Source: Nageia nagi
Lineage: Eukaryota > Pinophyta
DNA length: 64,000 bases
Assembly (NCBI GenBank): GCA_050084985.1
Contig: JBITNC010000002.1
Location: 3,534,001-3,598,000, forward strand
Reading direction: 5' to 3'
Every line of letters begins with the position of its first letter. The first letter of the stretch is position 1. A program made the translations under genes and the position numbers. Below, piece after piece: positions 11,302 to 23,204 of this stretch. Below the pieces are notes generated by a model. The model was not told where the DNA came from and did no database searches. It worked only from the letters and a program-made list of their open reading frames with translations.

Positions 11302-12262
11302 ATAGGATTCTCTATGAAGCATGGGAGTTGGTGCAAAGTTTTGTGTACACCATTTCTAGCTCACTTATAAACTACGAAAAGTAGTTTTGGCTTGTATGAA
11401 AAAAAAAAATTTAAAAAACAATTGACCATGAACTATTGCAACTATTTCAAAAGCAACCTTGAAAAGTTACCTATTGTTATTCAGTAAAGTTATCCTATTC
11501 TAATATCTTATTATAATTTTGAATTATATTACTTGAATATATATATGCTCTGTTGCACTACAAATCTATTATTATCATGTATTTTATTGTTATTTCGATG
11601 TAGTTCCTAATAGTAACATTTAAGGGTTAACTAATTTCTCATGTACCACTTACACAAGAAATCAATGATTGATGGTTGATTTCATTTTTTCCTAAGTTGT
11701 CTCCTAATATACCTTTTGGTATATGGGAGCCCAATTCGATATAAGATTCTCTATTAGGCATGGGAATTGATGCAAATTTTTATGTGCGCCATTTCTAGCT
11801 TACTTAGAAAATACAAAAAGTAGTTTTTGTTTATACAAAAAAAAAATATTTACAAAAAAGATGACCACGAATTGTTGTAACTATTTCGAAAGCAACCTTG
11901 AAAAGGGCTTTAATGCCACTTGTAGCATTTTTATAACTTGAAATACAATAAATAGAGGAAATATTATTGCAATTATGGAAATAATCAATTATCACATCTA
12001 TAATAAATAGAATTGAAAGAACAAAATGAAAATAAAGAGAAACTTCCTTCTCACAACAATAAGTATTTTGATCCTCTTCAAAGGGGTAACATGCAAATGC
12101 AAAATAATTATTTTACATTTCACCAAGATGAAAGCATTCCAATGCTCGAAAAATTATTTTTATAAGTATACTAACTTAAAAGCTCAAAGGGTTAACTACT
12201 AAAAAGATTCGAAGTATAGCTCTTTCTATTCTACTCTTACATAAAAATGAATTAATTTTAAA

Positions 12263-12804
12263 AATTATGTTACGAGAAATTATATCAAAATCTGTATTTA
12301 ATTTAAATAGAAGTGAATTTAAAATTTTCTTCAAGTTCCCGATACAAAATATATATATTATGAAATGAGACTTGAACTTTCATGCATTCGCATATCGTAT
12401 TTTATGAGATCATTTTTTATCACAAAAATTCAAAGTAGGAAACCCGTATATATTTGCTATTTGAAAAAAGGTTATAAATTTCTCTAATATGACGATTCTT
12501 AATCTACTTCGATTATGAATTTGCTCGACCTCAGAAAGTTATAGATTACATGAATCTAAAAACTTGTGAATGATGGGGCATATGCCTTTGCAAATTTGAA
12601 GTCTAAGGTGAACAGATTTGTAAAATGTAATCTATCTTAAATTCAATTTTAGTAAAGCAAAATCATTCCTAACTATTTTCTCAAGGTTAGAATCACATTG
12701 AATATTTTGCTCAAGATTTTATTTACGGAAAAGTAATAGCTCCCACTTTATGTACGATAAGCATTTTCGCCCGAGGCAACGACAAGTTTTATTTATATTC
12801 CCTA
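12263..12804. other. Gene-proximal interval without recognised features
   Basis: Moderately AT-rich, between the LTR array and the coding-like segment at 12805. No clear domain, repeat or RNA gene seen. Confidence 0.4.
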
Positions 12805-13062
12805 TCAAGTTAGTTTAAGAGAATCCAATCCAAACATCAATTCTTCAGATTCGACAACAACATGGTCGACAGCAAAATGCTTGCCGGGCTCGCATTTCAC
12901 TGTCCACTTTGCCAGATTCTCGAAACCATTCTTGACTTTTGTGGCTCCCTCACCCATTATCTTATTTGCAGGAAAGATTTCCGTTTAGTTTGTTGGATTT
13001 GCACACAGACCCACAACATCCATATGCCTGCTGGATTCGAGCACATGGTGTGGGGACAACAC
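12805..13062 (-). pseudogene. Orphan coding-like segment, possibly a decayed terminal exon
   Basis: On the minus strand a good acceptor context (TTTCTAG, ending 13063) precedes an 86-codon stretch ending in TGA at 12805-12807. The readable protein after one internal TAA includes IFPANKIMGEGATKVKNG and then FENLAKWTVKCEPGKHFAVD. Its balanced composition and higher GC look like real coding sequence rather than chance, but I do not recognise the family. It lies about 320 bp downstream of the pectate lyase stop on the same strand. It may be the last exon of a lost gene, a retained fragment, or a coincidence. The plus-strand frame over the same bases reads as Cys-rich noise. Confidence 0.3.
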
Positions 13063-13383
13063 CTAGAAACCAAAGGATTTGAGAAATCAATCTTCAGCTT
13101 TAAAACAAAAATCAAATTATGCCCACAACATTGAAACATCATAACAACGCTTCCGCGCCTGGAAAGACACTGGCATTCGACAGGCCGAGGTTGCTAAAAA
13201 GGAGTAATGGGAGATGCCACAATCGAAATACCCATATAATGCTCCCCCCATAATATACAGACGTACATACACTTGGGAAAAATTGCAGGAGGAATGATAG
13301 TGAAGACAAAACTTTGAAGAAAATTAAACAAACAGATCATAATTATGCTGTAGATCCTCTAAAATTATTTAGAACTATTGATG

Positions 13384-15082
13384 TTAGCAGCGAGCTCGGC
13401 CTCTGCATGATAATGGGCCTGCGTTTCCAGTCAGCGCTCCCACCATAGCCGACGGTCTGGACGCAAGACTCGATGCCTTTGCATAGCTCGAAGACGCCCC
13501 TGTTCCTGACGGCGTGAAAAATGCCCCATTTAGCATTAAATCTCCCTCAGACCTCCAGTTCCATCCCTGCCATTCTTGCGCATTTCCTGTCTCTCGTTTC
13601 GTCACCTGCCAGGACCAAAAACCCAAAACATCTTAACCAATTTTATTCCACAAGTGTACTGAATTTCGATTTTCCTAAACCCCAAAATTAAACTATCATC
13701 ACCTCTTTCGCGAAGGGATTGGCCGGTGCAAGGTAACGGTTGCCCTGACTGTTGATGGTAGGTCTGGCACTGCCCCCAATGGCGTACATTTCCCAGTGAG
13801 TGTAGTCATTGTTCACCACATGAAAATACCCATGCCGACACCTGCATTGAACCCGTTGAAAAAAAAATTTAAACCTCTTCTGGGTTGTAATAAGATAAAA
13901 AGAGTATTTCTGTATTCGCCATTTTTCTCACCTTGGCATTCGTTGAACGAGGCCCGCGCCGAAATGGTTGAAGGCAATGGTGACCTGCATGTTTACGTCG
14001 CGGGTGTAGCTATCGCTATGACCCAGAAGCATCACCTACATTTTTCATCACAGACATGAGGGAAAGAGGAAAAACGAAGCAGAAGAACTGAGTGAGGGGT
14101 TATGGGTTTAGAATCCGAACCTCATTGTGGTGGGCAAAGTGGTTGTTGGAAATGGTGATAGCGGTGGATCCCATAATGGCGTCTATGAGACCGTCGGCAC
14201 ATTTGGAAAGAGAGCAATGATCCACCCAGATGTTACTGCCTCCAAAAATGGAGACCCCATCACCGTCCGCCATGGTTCTAAACCCGTAATGCGTGGGGGA
14301 ATCCCTCACCATGGCGTTCCCAGTGGGTTTGCAGTCATGAATGTGGATTCCATGGATAATGATGTTGGTCACAAACTGAATGGTAATGCAGGCGCCGTAA
14401 GCAATGTGGACGTTAGCGCCCCGACCATCGATGGTTTTGAAGCTGTTCATGATGAGCTCCTGCTTGAGCTGGATGGTCATGTCGTCCTGGAACACGATCC
14501 ACAGAGGCTCTGTTTGGATCACGGCGTGGCGCAGAGTGCCCGGGCGAGGGTTGATGGGATCGTCATCGCGCGGATCGGTCACCAAATAGAATCTTCCATT
14601 CTTTCCTCCCATGGCATTTCTTCCGAATCCAATGGCGCAATCAGCAAGCCTCTTCCTGTTCTGCTCCCAGTTTGGATCGCACCTCCAGCAATCATCGATG
14701 GGATTCCCAGTTCCACATGACAAGTAACCCAACTCTCGCCTCGTGCTGTTAATGCTCCTGCAAATTAATCCATAACACATACAGTAAGCTCACACCCAAA
14801 ATAAAGAACAAAGAAAAAAGTACAGGGGACTCTGTTTTTTTACTTGTGAACCATTTCAGCTATGCTGCCCGGGTCTTTCTCCACAGCAGAGTTGTGAACC
14901 ATCTCATCTATGTCTTTCTTCTCCACGGCAGAGTTGATGGGCTCTTGAACATCATTCTGCCGCCACATTAGGCTTTCTACGAAACTCTCAAGCACCCCAA
15001 AGCGTTTTGCTACAGAAACCTCCCAGTGGGTGCAGAGCACCGGTACCACAAACATCAATCTTACTAAAACCAGAATGCCCAT
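13384..15082 (-). CDS. Pectate lyase, polysaccharide lyase family 1
   Basis: Cleaves de-esterified pectin by calcium-dependent beta-elimination in the cell wall. Five exons (minus): 15082-14844, 14757-14121, 14035-13932, 13841-13703, 13605-13384; all four introns are 85-97 bp and GT-AG. The sum is 1,341 nt, 446 residues, usual for plant enzymes. The start at 15082 gives a hydrophobic signal peptide ([16 protein letters not shown]); an upstream in-frame ATG at 15148 would bury it. [17 protein letters not shown] is at about 94-110, [11 protein letters not shown] at 191-201, [17 protein letters not shown] at 257-273 (calcium and substrate acidic residues), and RMPRCRHG with the catalytic arginine at 324-331. 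The Cys-containing C terminus is typical. No stop or frameshift in the spliced frame. Related to pollen-allergen and cell-wall pectate lyases; which subgroup is unclear. Confidence 0.95.
14844..14936 (-). repeat. Internal duplication in pectate lyase exon 1
   Basis: Residues 50-63 and 64-79 both follow the pattern NSAVEK...EMVH, with KDID or DPGSIA between. The DNA is duplicated over about 45 bp. It lies between signal peptide and catalytic domain, a segment that varies widely among plant pectate lyases, and it keeps the frame. Confidence 0.8.
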
Positions 15083-15204
15083 TTTACTACTTGCAGTTCT
15101 CCACCAGATCCCTTCTAATTCAAGCCCTAAATCACAATGCCTCACCAAATGCAGAAAAAGGTCTGCAAGAAAGAGAAGGGAGAGACAGAGAGATTGTTGT
15201 AATG

Positions 15205-15246
15205 CAATGCTCTGGGCAGGGAGAGCAGTGGCCTTTTTTATAGGCC
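15205..15246 (-). promoter_or_regulatory. Core promoter of the pectate lyase gene
   Basis: On the minus strand CCTATAAAAAAGG (about 15232-15244) is a good TATA box about 155 bp upstream of the start codon. That predicts transcription from about 15205-15210 and a 5' leader of roughly 120 nt. No other TATA-like site lies closer in this GC-richer stretch. Confidence 0.6.
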
Positions 15247-15949
15247 AGATTTAGGCATGAAATGAAGTTTGTGGGTCGGATATGCACTACGTAAATTACA
15301 AGCCTAATCTAAACTCCTTCTCCCAAAGAAATATGGATTAGGCCCGGCCCTACCCCACTACTCCACTATAAACACATCAGTAAACTTAGCAGAAGTCGCA
15401 CATTCCCACCGCCAGAATTTCTCAGTTCTTCTACCCGCTATCCCATTTCTGGCGGATATCAACGGCATAGGCTGGTTCCTCGTCTTGTGGAGCAATCAAT
15501 TACGGTCGATGTGATCTGCCATTGATAATCCACTGGAAGGGTGCATTAGGCGTGACAGTTAGTTGGGTTCGTTAGTTGACTGCCACTGATTGCGCTGCCC
15601 GAACACTCCATTTGACTCCACCCTCTGCAAATCATACCCATCACGAGAAATCTAATCTAACCCTGGTAAGAACACGGTAACTGGTAACTAATCATGTGAC
15701 CACAGGCTTGGGAGTCCGGCTCGGCTTTTGTGTGTCCCGCCATGTGAGAAGGTTCTCAAATCTCAACTGTAAACTGCCTCTTCGGGCACTACACCCAACC
15801 GAATTTTCCTCTCTTTCAAAAGTCCCTGAGCGGTGCCCATTATCCTTTAACTGCCAAAAGATGGAAGACAGCGTGGACCGGAGAACGTGCGCGAGAGGGG
15901 TTAGTCTCCAATCAAGTGGGTCCACCTGGAGATGGAAGGCCACCTACCC

Positions 15950-16215
15950 GGTTTCTGATAGCTCCACGTTCTCCACCTCACCCATGGAATTTACTGCGCA
16001 AGAGGACAACGTGGCAAAAGATTGGTGGATCCCACTTAACATGCACATGAACATTTTGGTGCAACGTCCTGTCTTCGTTCGAAAATAAAATAAAAAACAA
16101 CGCGAAGCTCCACGTGGCATGATTACACTCTTCACGAGTTTGCCATTGCATGGTAGGCGGATGGTAAATGAATGCCAGGTTATCTACGGCGATAAGTAAG
16201 GACACGTGGAGGTGC
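15950..16215. promoter_or_regulatory. G-box/ABRE cluster upstream of pectate lyase
   Basis: Two CACGTG palindromes (16111-16116 within CCACGTGGCA; 16203-16208 within ACACGTGGA) and one ACGTGGC-type site near 16002 fall within 250 bp. These are binding sites for bZIP and bHLH factors in plants and, as ABREs, often go with abscisic acid or stress control. They lie 0.9-1.1 kb from the start codon, so a role for this gene is inference. The diverged second copy of this region (28115 onward) has lost them. Confidence 0.5.
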
Positions 16216-17078
16216 AGGGTAAGTCTTTATCGGTGGTGTGCTCGGGAATTAATTCTAAACATGGGCTGTCCGTCTCGTCGCTTTCGTCTCCTTCCCAGAA
16301 CATAATTAATGCGCTTTTGTTTATAGTTGTTTATTCCAAATAAAATTCAGGTTTTCTAGTTGTTTATATGATGGTTTGTCTTTCTATGATTTTGCCTCAT
16401 CCATTTCTGTTAGGAAATAATATTGGATGTAAACTTAGTTATCCCACTTAAAATCATAAATAAAGTATTTCAAAAATTGAACAATAATAATATCAAATAT
16501 AAAGAAAGCAAGTTTATTATAAAAATAAAATCAATCTAGAATTTGATCATTTATTTTATTTATATAGTATTATCATTCTTTTCACACGTGCATGATATAT
16601 AAGATATAAAAAAAAATTATGAACTTTGTAATTAAAATGTTATAGATGATAAGATTCTTGTTTGTCTATTTTACAATAATATTACATAAATTTGTAACAA
16701 TATGTTTTTTTCTTTTCTTTTTGATCAATAGTAAAATTATTGAAGAGTTTTTTATGCAACGACACAAAACATATATTTACAAAAAATGATATTCAAGATA
16801 TGATAGGAAACACATCTTATACAATAGCCCTATCTTGCATGTTATGGTCACCTTTCAATAATCATAGTTGTTGAAAAAGGATAAGTTATTATTTCAAATC
16901 AATTGTCCTTCAAATTCAATTGTGCTTTTCTTATGTTTTATCCTCAAATAATATTGTTAAATCTGAAAAAACATTATGTTTTATCCTAAAATAATTTTGC
17001 TAAATATGAAAAAGCATTCTTTCACTTTAGACTTCTTAGGTAATACCTATGTGTTACATCCTTTAGGTTTGTTATTAA

Positions 17079-17213
17079 GGCTTTGTATTGTATTTTGCAT
17101 ATGAATTTTATGGGTGTAATTGTGGCTTTGCATTGTATTTTGCATTTGAATTTTGTGGGTGTAATTGTGGCTTTGTATTGTATTTTCCATATGAATTTTG
17201 TGGGTGTAATTAT
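17079..17213. repeat. 45-bp tandem repeat, three units
   Basis: Units start at 17079, 17124 and 17169, each beginning GGCTTTGTATTGTATTTTGC or a one- or two-base variant and ending GGGTGTAATTGT. Close similarity shows recent local duplication. It lies in copy A of the duplicated upstream segment. Confidence 0.9.
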
Positions 17214-18064
17214 GAGGCAAACTGTTCTAGGAACCTCCTCACGACCGTCGGTGGAGTAAACTTTTAAAATCTCTTACATCCATCTGGCAGATAATTCAAA
17301 TGTAGCCAAAGTGTAACCAAGTTGGAGTCCCACTATCCACAAAAACATTCTTATAAGATATATAAGATCTTTCCCAAATTACAATCTAACTTTTCTATAT
17401 ATAACTTTATCTAGTTTGTTTTTTTAAAAATAAACTTCTTTAATAAACAAAAGTATATTTATTTAAAATAAATTTAAATAAAAGAAAAAATAACCGTTTT
17501 AAAATATTTGATTATATAACAATATAATAAAAATAATTTTTTTATCATTTTATAAAAATAAAAAATAAATAATTATCATTTATATAAAAATATAAATTTG
17601 ATGTAAAAAAACAATACACATGAAAGTTAAGCATACAATTGTATTCATCTTAAAATTTATATTACTAACAATATTTATGAATAGACCTAACATATAATGC
17701 TATCAAACCTCTTCGTCGTGAGGAGAAGCGAACTTACTCTTTCTTATCCATAATGTTGTTGTTTTTTAAATCAATAAAACATATCTGCCTTTCAAAATCA
17801 ATATTGTCAGCATCTGAATTATTTTGGGTCAAGAGAAGGATATGTTTTTATATTCACTATGATAACTCCAAACCCCACCTACCTCCGCACTTGAATATAA
17901 ATTCATCCTCAGGTTTTTTTTAACTCTCTTTTTCTTCACGACATATCCAAAAGGCGTAATGAATTTAAATACGGAAGTCCGTAGATAGCTAAACCTGAAT
18001 GCTTGGATGCCACGCCAGACGTAAATGCATGCTGGCTTCACCCACCAGCATGCAATTACCACCC

Positions 18065-18290
18065 TTTTGGACTAGCGCGCATTTTGTCTACTACCCACCT
18101 CGTATGCCTACGTGGACACGTGACTTGTGCCTTCTCCAATATGACTTCCTTTAATCATGGATAATGCTCTTGCACGTTGGACCCACAGAACGTCGAACCA
18201 CTCCCTTTAAAATACCAAGACATTTTCCCCTTCAAATATAACGAATCTTCTCTCCCCTCGCTCACTAATAACATGTAATAAAATCCCTTG
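18065..18290 (+). promoter_or_regulatory. Promoter-like orphan stretch with a G-box
   Basis: Higher GC than its surroundings, with TACGTGGACACGTGAC (18108-18123, CACGTG at 18117-18122), then a TATA-like CTTTAAAATACC about 90 bp on (near 18206) and a C-rich initiator region. This resembles a plant promoter pointing right, but no coding region follows in the next 3 kb. It could be a promoter remnant or shared upstream DNA. Low certainty. Confidence 0.3.
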
Positions 18291-21200
18291 GTCTCCAATT
18301 CAAGGCTATTGCTATAATTTTGTATGAATTATTTAATATAATATGATAGGCATCAGGTATGGAATGATTCACTGATCAATTTGGTCTTAGTTTAAGACGA
18401 AAATAAAATTTAGTATGACATGCTTCACAATAATAAAGATTGACTTGTTTAAATTCTATATATTGGTTGAATTTATATAGATTTTAAATTTAAAATGTTC
18501 AATTAATCTATTTATTTGTAATAAAATATTTTTATTTAAAAAATATATATTGTATTATTAACGCAGCATGTACACGGTAAATATTTAAGTAGATTTTTTT
18601 TATTAGAGTTTTTTCCATCTCAGTTACGATCCTCGCCTAATCCACATCTACCATCAAGTCAATAAGATTTTAGGTATGTTTCAACTTTAGGGAGCAAAGA
18701 GTTTTGAACCTAGACCTCTTGTATCCAAGAGCTTTGAACTACCCACCTCTTCAACTCCCTTATCCGTTAATTCATTTTAAGTAAATATTCATTTGATATA
18801 TTTATGTAAAAAATTATATGAAAAATTAAAAAGTATTTTAAAAAAAATTATAATATCATTTTTTAAAGAATTTTTTTTTAAATATATTTATAATTAATTA
18901 TTTCAACCTTATTATGTAAAAGAATTAATTATTTATCATTTCTCAACTATTTATGTAAAATTCTTTATTGATTCACATTAAAATAATTACAAAGTAAATG
19001 AATATTAAAGTATCTCACTAGAGGAGATCCACTTCAAATCTCTCAACTTTAAGTGTTACACGACCAAAAAACAATCTTCAAAATACCATCAATTACATCA
19101 TTTGAATCAACAACTCCTTCATAATTTCTATTAAAATCAAATCCCTTTAACCCTTCTAGATCTTTTGTATGGTTGATTAAGTGTTAAAAGTCAAGAAAGA
19201 TCTTTACCAACTTCTTGAATTCAAAATTTAAAAAAATCAAGACGACAAATTTGTCCTTGTAAGTTGTTCAACTCCTCTATGCCTTCCAAACATGTGCCTT
19301 AAATAACTTTAGAAGAAATAGCACTTTCACACATATTAAATCATGTATAAAAAGAAATTCTTCCCTAACTAATTTGACCTTCACTCTCAAAGCAGTCCAC
19401 CAATGGCAATGATGATGACGTGGAGGTGGGCAATCAATTTCCTCCTAAGCGGAAATATTTAAATGATCTCCGATTTAGCTTAAGGGAAAATATTGGTACA
19501 ATGAGCAACAACGCACATGGGAGAGATAATTATAACAAACTTACTTGTAATTAAAAAAAGTTTCGACTTAAAGTGCATACGCATGCTTTTATTACCCTAC
19601 TCAATTACTCTCATTTTTACCACATTAAAAAGTAATTTCCTGACATGCGATAGGGTAATTGAGTAGTTGTCAGGGGTAATTCTTCAATCAAATATTCCTT
19701 TTGATAATAGCAAGTATATTAGTGACTGCGTTATCCATTGATAATGCCGGAAGGCTTTTAGTGTTAGAAAGGTATCTATCATGGTGGGTTTGATCTCTTT
19801 TTCTTATTAAATACGAGTACACTTTATAATATTTTATAGTTTATAAACACTCTATTTTAGATATATAATTTATGTCAAATATAAATATTTTTGTTTAAAT
19901 TGAAGGAATATATATATGAGTATTTTTATACATGTAAAATGAATAATTTAAGAATATTTGTAAGAAAAATAAGAAATAATTTTTTAAAGATTAAAATTTA
20001 ATTTTTTATAATATTTCTTATTTTTTACTTAAAATTGTTACCTTCATTTATTGTAGATTGTCATATCTTTCTAAATTGGTGAATGCTAATTCTAAAGGGG
20101 ACTTTTTTTATGAGAAATCGCCCTTGGAGGCTAATTTCATTTATTCTCTCCTTTGTAAAAAACTTTTCCCATTATGTTTCATGTCAATTTGAACCCAAAT
20201 TTTCTTTCCTATATTTTTTTATTTCAAACCATCACATCTATTCAAATCTCCTTGTCTCACATCCTTTTGGACCTTTTTTTTCTTAACTAATTTAACCTCA
20301 TCATCTCGTTTTTCTCTCCCCATCTCATAATGCCTTCCTTACAAAGATAGGATAAAGCATTCAGGGTTAGCCCTTACTCAATCAAATATCTTTTGCGAAT
20401 ATGAGACAAGTTATCTATAAAGATATTTCTTGGATCTCTAAAGAACCTATCCTTCCCTACATCCCATGACACCCATTCCTAAAGAGCAAATTCAGTTGTA
20501 TAGGTGTCGAGAGTGTTCTGAACCCAATCATCAAACTTCTTAATCCAAGATTGTGAATTTTTCAAATGAAATAAGCTTTCTTTAGTCCACTTAACTTTCA
20601 AGATAATGATTTGAGTAATGAATTCATATATTTTAATAAACTACAAATGAAATAATTTGAGGATTTCATACCAAAAAAATTAAAAATTTCATCACCAAAG
20701 ATTATCTTAATGGATTTGGACTTATTGAATTTTGTTCTCCTAATTCATGACCCACTTTTTGAATTCTCTCTCTTGATCTGGAAATCAAATTTGTGCAAAT
20801 ATGATAGATGGTTTAAAAGGTACTCTCTTGTAAAATTTATTCAACTCTCAAATAAAATATCATTTCTCTTATCTATAGGTATTCCAACAACAAAATTGTT
20901 GATCGATTTGGTAGTTTGGAGAAATTTAATCATTAAGGTTCTTTGCTACAAACGAGAATGAGGAAAAATAATGGAAGAAATGAAAACGTTGAAAGTACAA
21001 GACTAAAGAGGGGATAAAGTTTAAAAAATAAAGGGATAATTTGTATTAATAATAATTGAATACAAGTCTTCAATGTGTTGCAATTTTTATGAATGTATAA
21101 AGATAATAATAAAATTTATATCTTTATTATGTCCCAATTACTATTTCTTATTCATTCATAATCGATAATTCTTCGATATTCTTTCACTTTTTCCTTTATT

Positions 21201-21680
21201 TGTATTTCGTCAACCTATCATCAGAAGTTATGGCAACTTTTATATATAGTGATGACTCTTCACTACTATAATGTTTTATTCATGATTAGTTTTTTTTTTC
21301 ATAATCCTTGTTCATGTTTAACCTTTTCCTTTATCTTCAATAGTTATCCTTTTTATCACCAATTTATTTGAATGTTGCTAAGAATATCAAATATCATCAT
21401 AATTTATTTTATAATTCTCTCCTACTAAATGACATAATAAAATGGTTGGCATGTGGTTCGAGGAAATTTGCAACTAAATATTGGGGCTATTTGATCAATA
21501 GTTATAGATTTCATATCAAAGATATAAAGGAATAATGAAAATTTTAAAATAATGGTATGTGTGTGTGTCAATACTACTACTTTGTGTAGAGCAATCGTAA
21601 AAAAAAATAAACTTGGTACTTTAAACAATCATATATTATGGTGATTTTAAGGAAATAATCTTACCAATATACTATCAATT
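18291..21680. other. AT-rich interval, no recognised gene
   Basis: Reading frames here are short and low in complexity. I note a 12-bp perfect inverted repeat (CTACTCAATTAC 19598-19609 and its complement 19654-19665), which could be a tiny MITE or hairpin. A short segment (18600-18770) rich in GAACCTAGACCTC-like text resembles one at 28590-28740 and may be a small dispersed repeat. Nothing else is supported. Confidence 0.4.
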
Positions 21681-21689
21681 CCAATACCC

Positions 21690-21940
21690 CTTATTCAAAT
21701 GTGATTGGGTGAATATTCTTGATATGAAGAATGGATGTAGAAAGGAGGAAATGGGCTTCACAGTGGTCAACATGAACAAATTATAAAGCGAGGATAAACT
21801 ACAAGCTGATCCATTTATCCTAGCATCATAATCGAGATAAGTCTTTTATGTACATGATCCAATTTATACCTACTCATATGTGGTTATCACATTGCCTTCA
21901 AGAGGGATCAAAGATATTAAAGCATATGAGATAGAATATG
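21690..21940 (+). pseudogene. CACTA (En/Spm) DUF4216 fragment
   Basis: The frame reads FKCDWVNI near 21697, then MGFTVVNMN, and after a stop DPFILAS, VFYVHDP and VVITLP. This is the order and spacing of the DUF4216 domain found in plant CACTA transposase-associated proteins (F-K-C-D-W ... G-F-T-V-V-N ... D-P-F-I-L-A-S-Q ... V-F-Y-V-x-D-P). In-frame stops at the positions after MNKL, LAS and SR show decay. No catalytic TNP2 part or CACTA ends were found nearby, so this is an isolated relic. Confidence 0.75.
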
Positions 21941-23204
21941 TTAGTGTCTTTATAGAAAAAGATTTTGTTAGACCTAAAACTACATAAGATGAAAATAAAA
22001 ATGATAATAACATTCAATATATTCATGAAGAATATGAGGATACATAGTTGGAAGCATGATTTGGTAGTTTAGTAAGAAGCCTAATTATTGTACTTTAAAA
22101 GAAGTTATTATTAATAGAAATAATTAACTAGTATTATTAGACATTTTTTATTTTATTTTTAGAAAATACTATTGTGATTTTTGTATTGAACTTGTTAGTG
22201 AGTAAGTAAGTATATGTTAGTATTTAAAAACACTTATATTATACTCTTAATAATTGTTCAATAAATATCTTCATTTAATATTTTGACTTCCCAATATAAA
22301 CTTATGGGTAACTTTATGATAATTACTTCTACTTCATTCCAATGTACAATGAATATATACAAGCATAGATGTTGATGTTTCTTATTTGTATAACATACTC
22401 TTTGAATAAAAATATAAATAGACAAGTATTTAAAAGGAATTTTCTTTCAATGTTTTTGAATTCTTATAGCATTTTTCTCTTAGTATGCTTCATCAATACA
22501 ACAATTAATCTTTAGTTATAATTTATGAAAATAAATTGTTGATTAGTATTGTAGCCACCTAAATATGATTTTTATTTAATATAAATTATATTTCAAGTAA
22601 CAAGGGCCTATATTGTAAAAGGTATTGTAAATATCAATAAAGGCATCATAAACAATGTAATTGGCATTCATATTAAGAAAAGCACCACAAGGTATGTAAT
22701 TAATGTAGATCTCAAGAATCATAAGTGTCCAAGATGTTCAACTACAAAAGAAGACCCAAAGCAAAGCATTCCCTATCAAATTAGGTCCTCACAATATTTG
22801 AATAGATCAACTCATGATTGATCCACACTCCAAATAATAATGATGTCTCTCAACACCACCTATCTAAGGATTTTTTTATCTATTCTTCATCCTAACATCA
22901 TATTATATGAGATTCTCTCTATTCTTATCAGATCTCAAGGCATAAATGGTGTAAAAGGACTACGTCTGGGATGTGCATATCATAACTCTTGCATTTATGA
23001 AGCTCCAAATTTGGAAGATAACTTTTTCTTGAGAAAGATAAATCATATCTAGTGAAGAAGATGTCTAATCCAGCATTAATGACTACTAATACTCTTGCAA
23101 ATATCATAAAATATCTAAAGTGACATTTCATAGCATAAATAGTAATTTATTTAACTGTAAGTAATTATTTAGAAACTATAAGTATATTAAGTTTTTGAAA
23201 GTAA
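21941..23204. other. Interval without recognised genes
   Basis: AT-rich. Short frames (for example 22840-23052) carry no domain pattern. It may include more CACTA-derived DNA, but I cannot show it. Confidence 0.35.

Larger units (their letters stand above)
8871..12262 (+). mobile_element. Rearranged array of Copia LTR/leader modules
   Basis: Three copies of one block follow each other: a at 8871-9680, b at 10346-10673 plus 11305-11466, and c at 11467-12262. Each starts at an LTR R-U5-like segment (CCTATTGTTATTCA), passes a degraded primer-site-like TGGTATATGGGAGCCC (a 9148, c 11717; b 10647), and continues into the same leader. Between a and b are a Copia-like pol end, a polypurine tract (AAGGGGGAGA, 9877-9886) and an LTR starting TGTTGGAAAC at 9888. 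An order of LTR-interior-LTR-interior-partial LTR-interior is what unequal recombination between related elements leaves. Copy a has a different upstream (U3) part from copy b. No intact protein is encoded. Confidence 0.75.
15950..17820. repeat. Segment duplicated at 28115-29220 and 63839-64000 (copy A)
   Basis: Several stretches align in order with the second copy: about 15960-16100 with 28120-28230 (shared CTTAACATGCACAT-like and ACATTTTGG); 16190-16310 with 28228-28310; 17345-17665 with 28895-29220 (TTACAATCTAACTTTTCT-type core); and 17660-17815 with 63839-64000 (CTTATCCATAATGTTGTTG). Copy A is uninterrupted, so it gives the empty site for the LINE in copy B. Confidence 0.85.

Noticed and set aside
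14127-14720. 197-codon plus-strand frame opposite pectate lyase exon 2
   Set aside because: Antisense shadow of a GC-rich exon; no independent coding features.
15696-16088. 130-codon plus-strand frame upstream of pectate lyase
   Set aside because: Overlaps promoter sequence and an antisense frame of similar length; no domain pattern, and copy B does not keep the frame.
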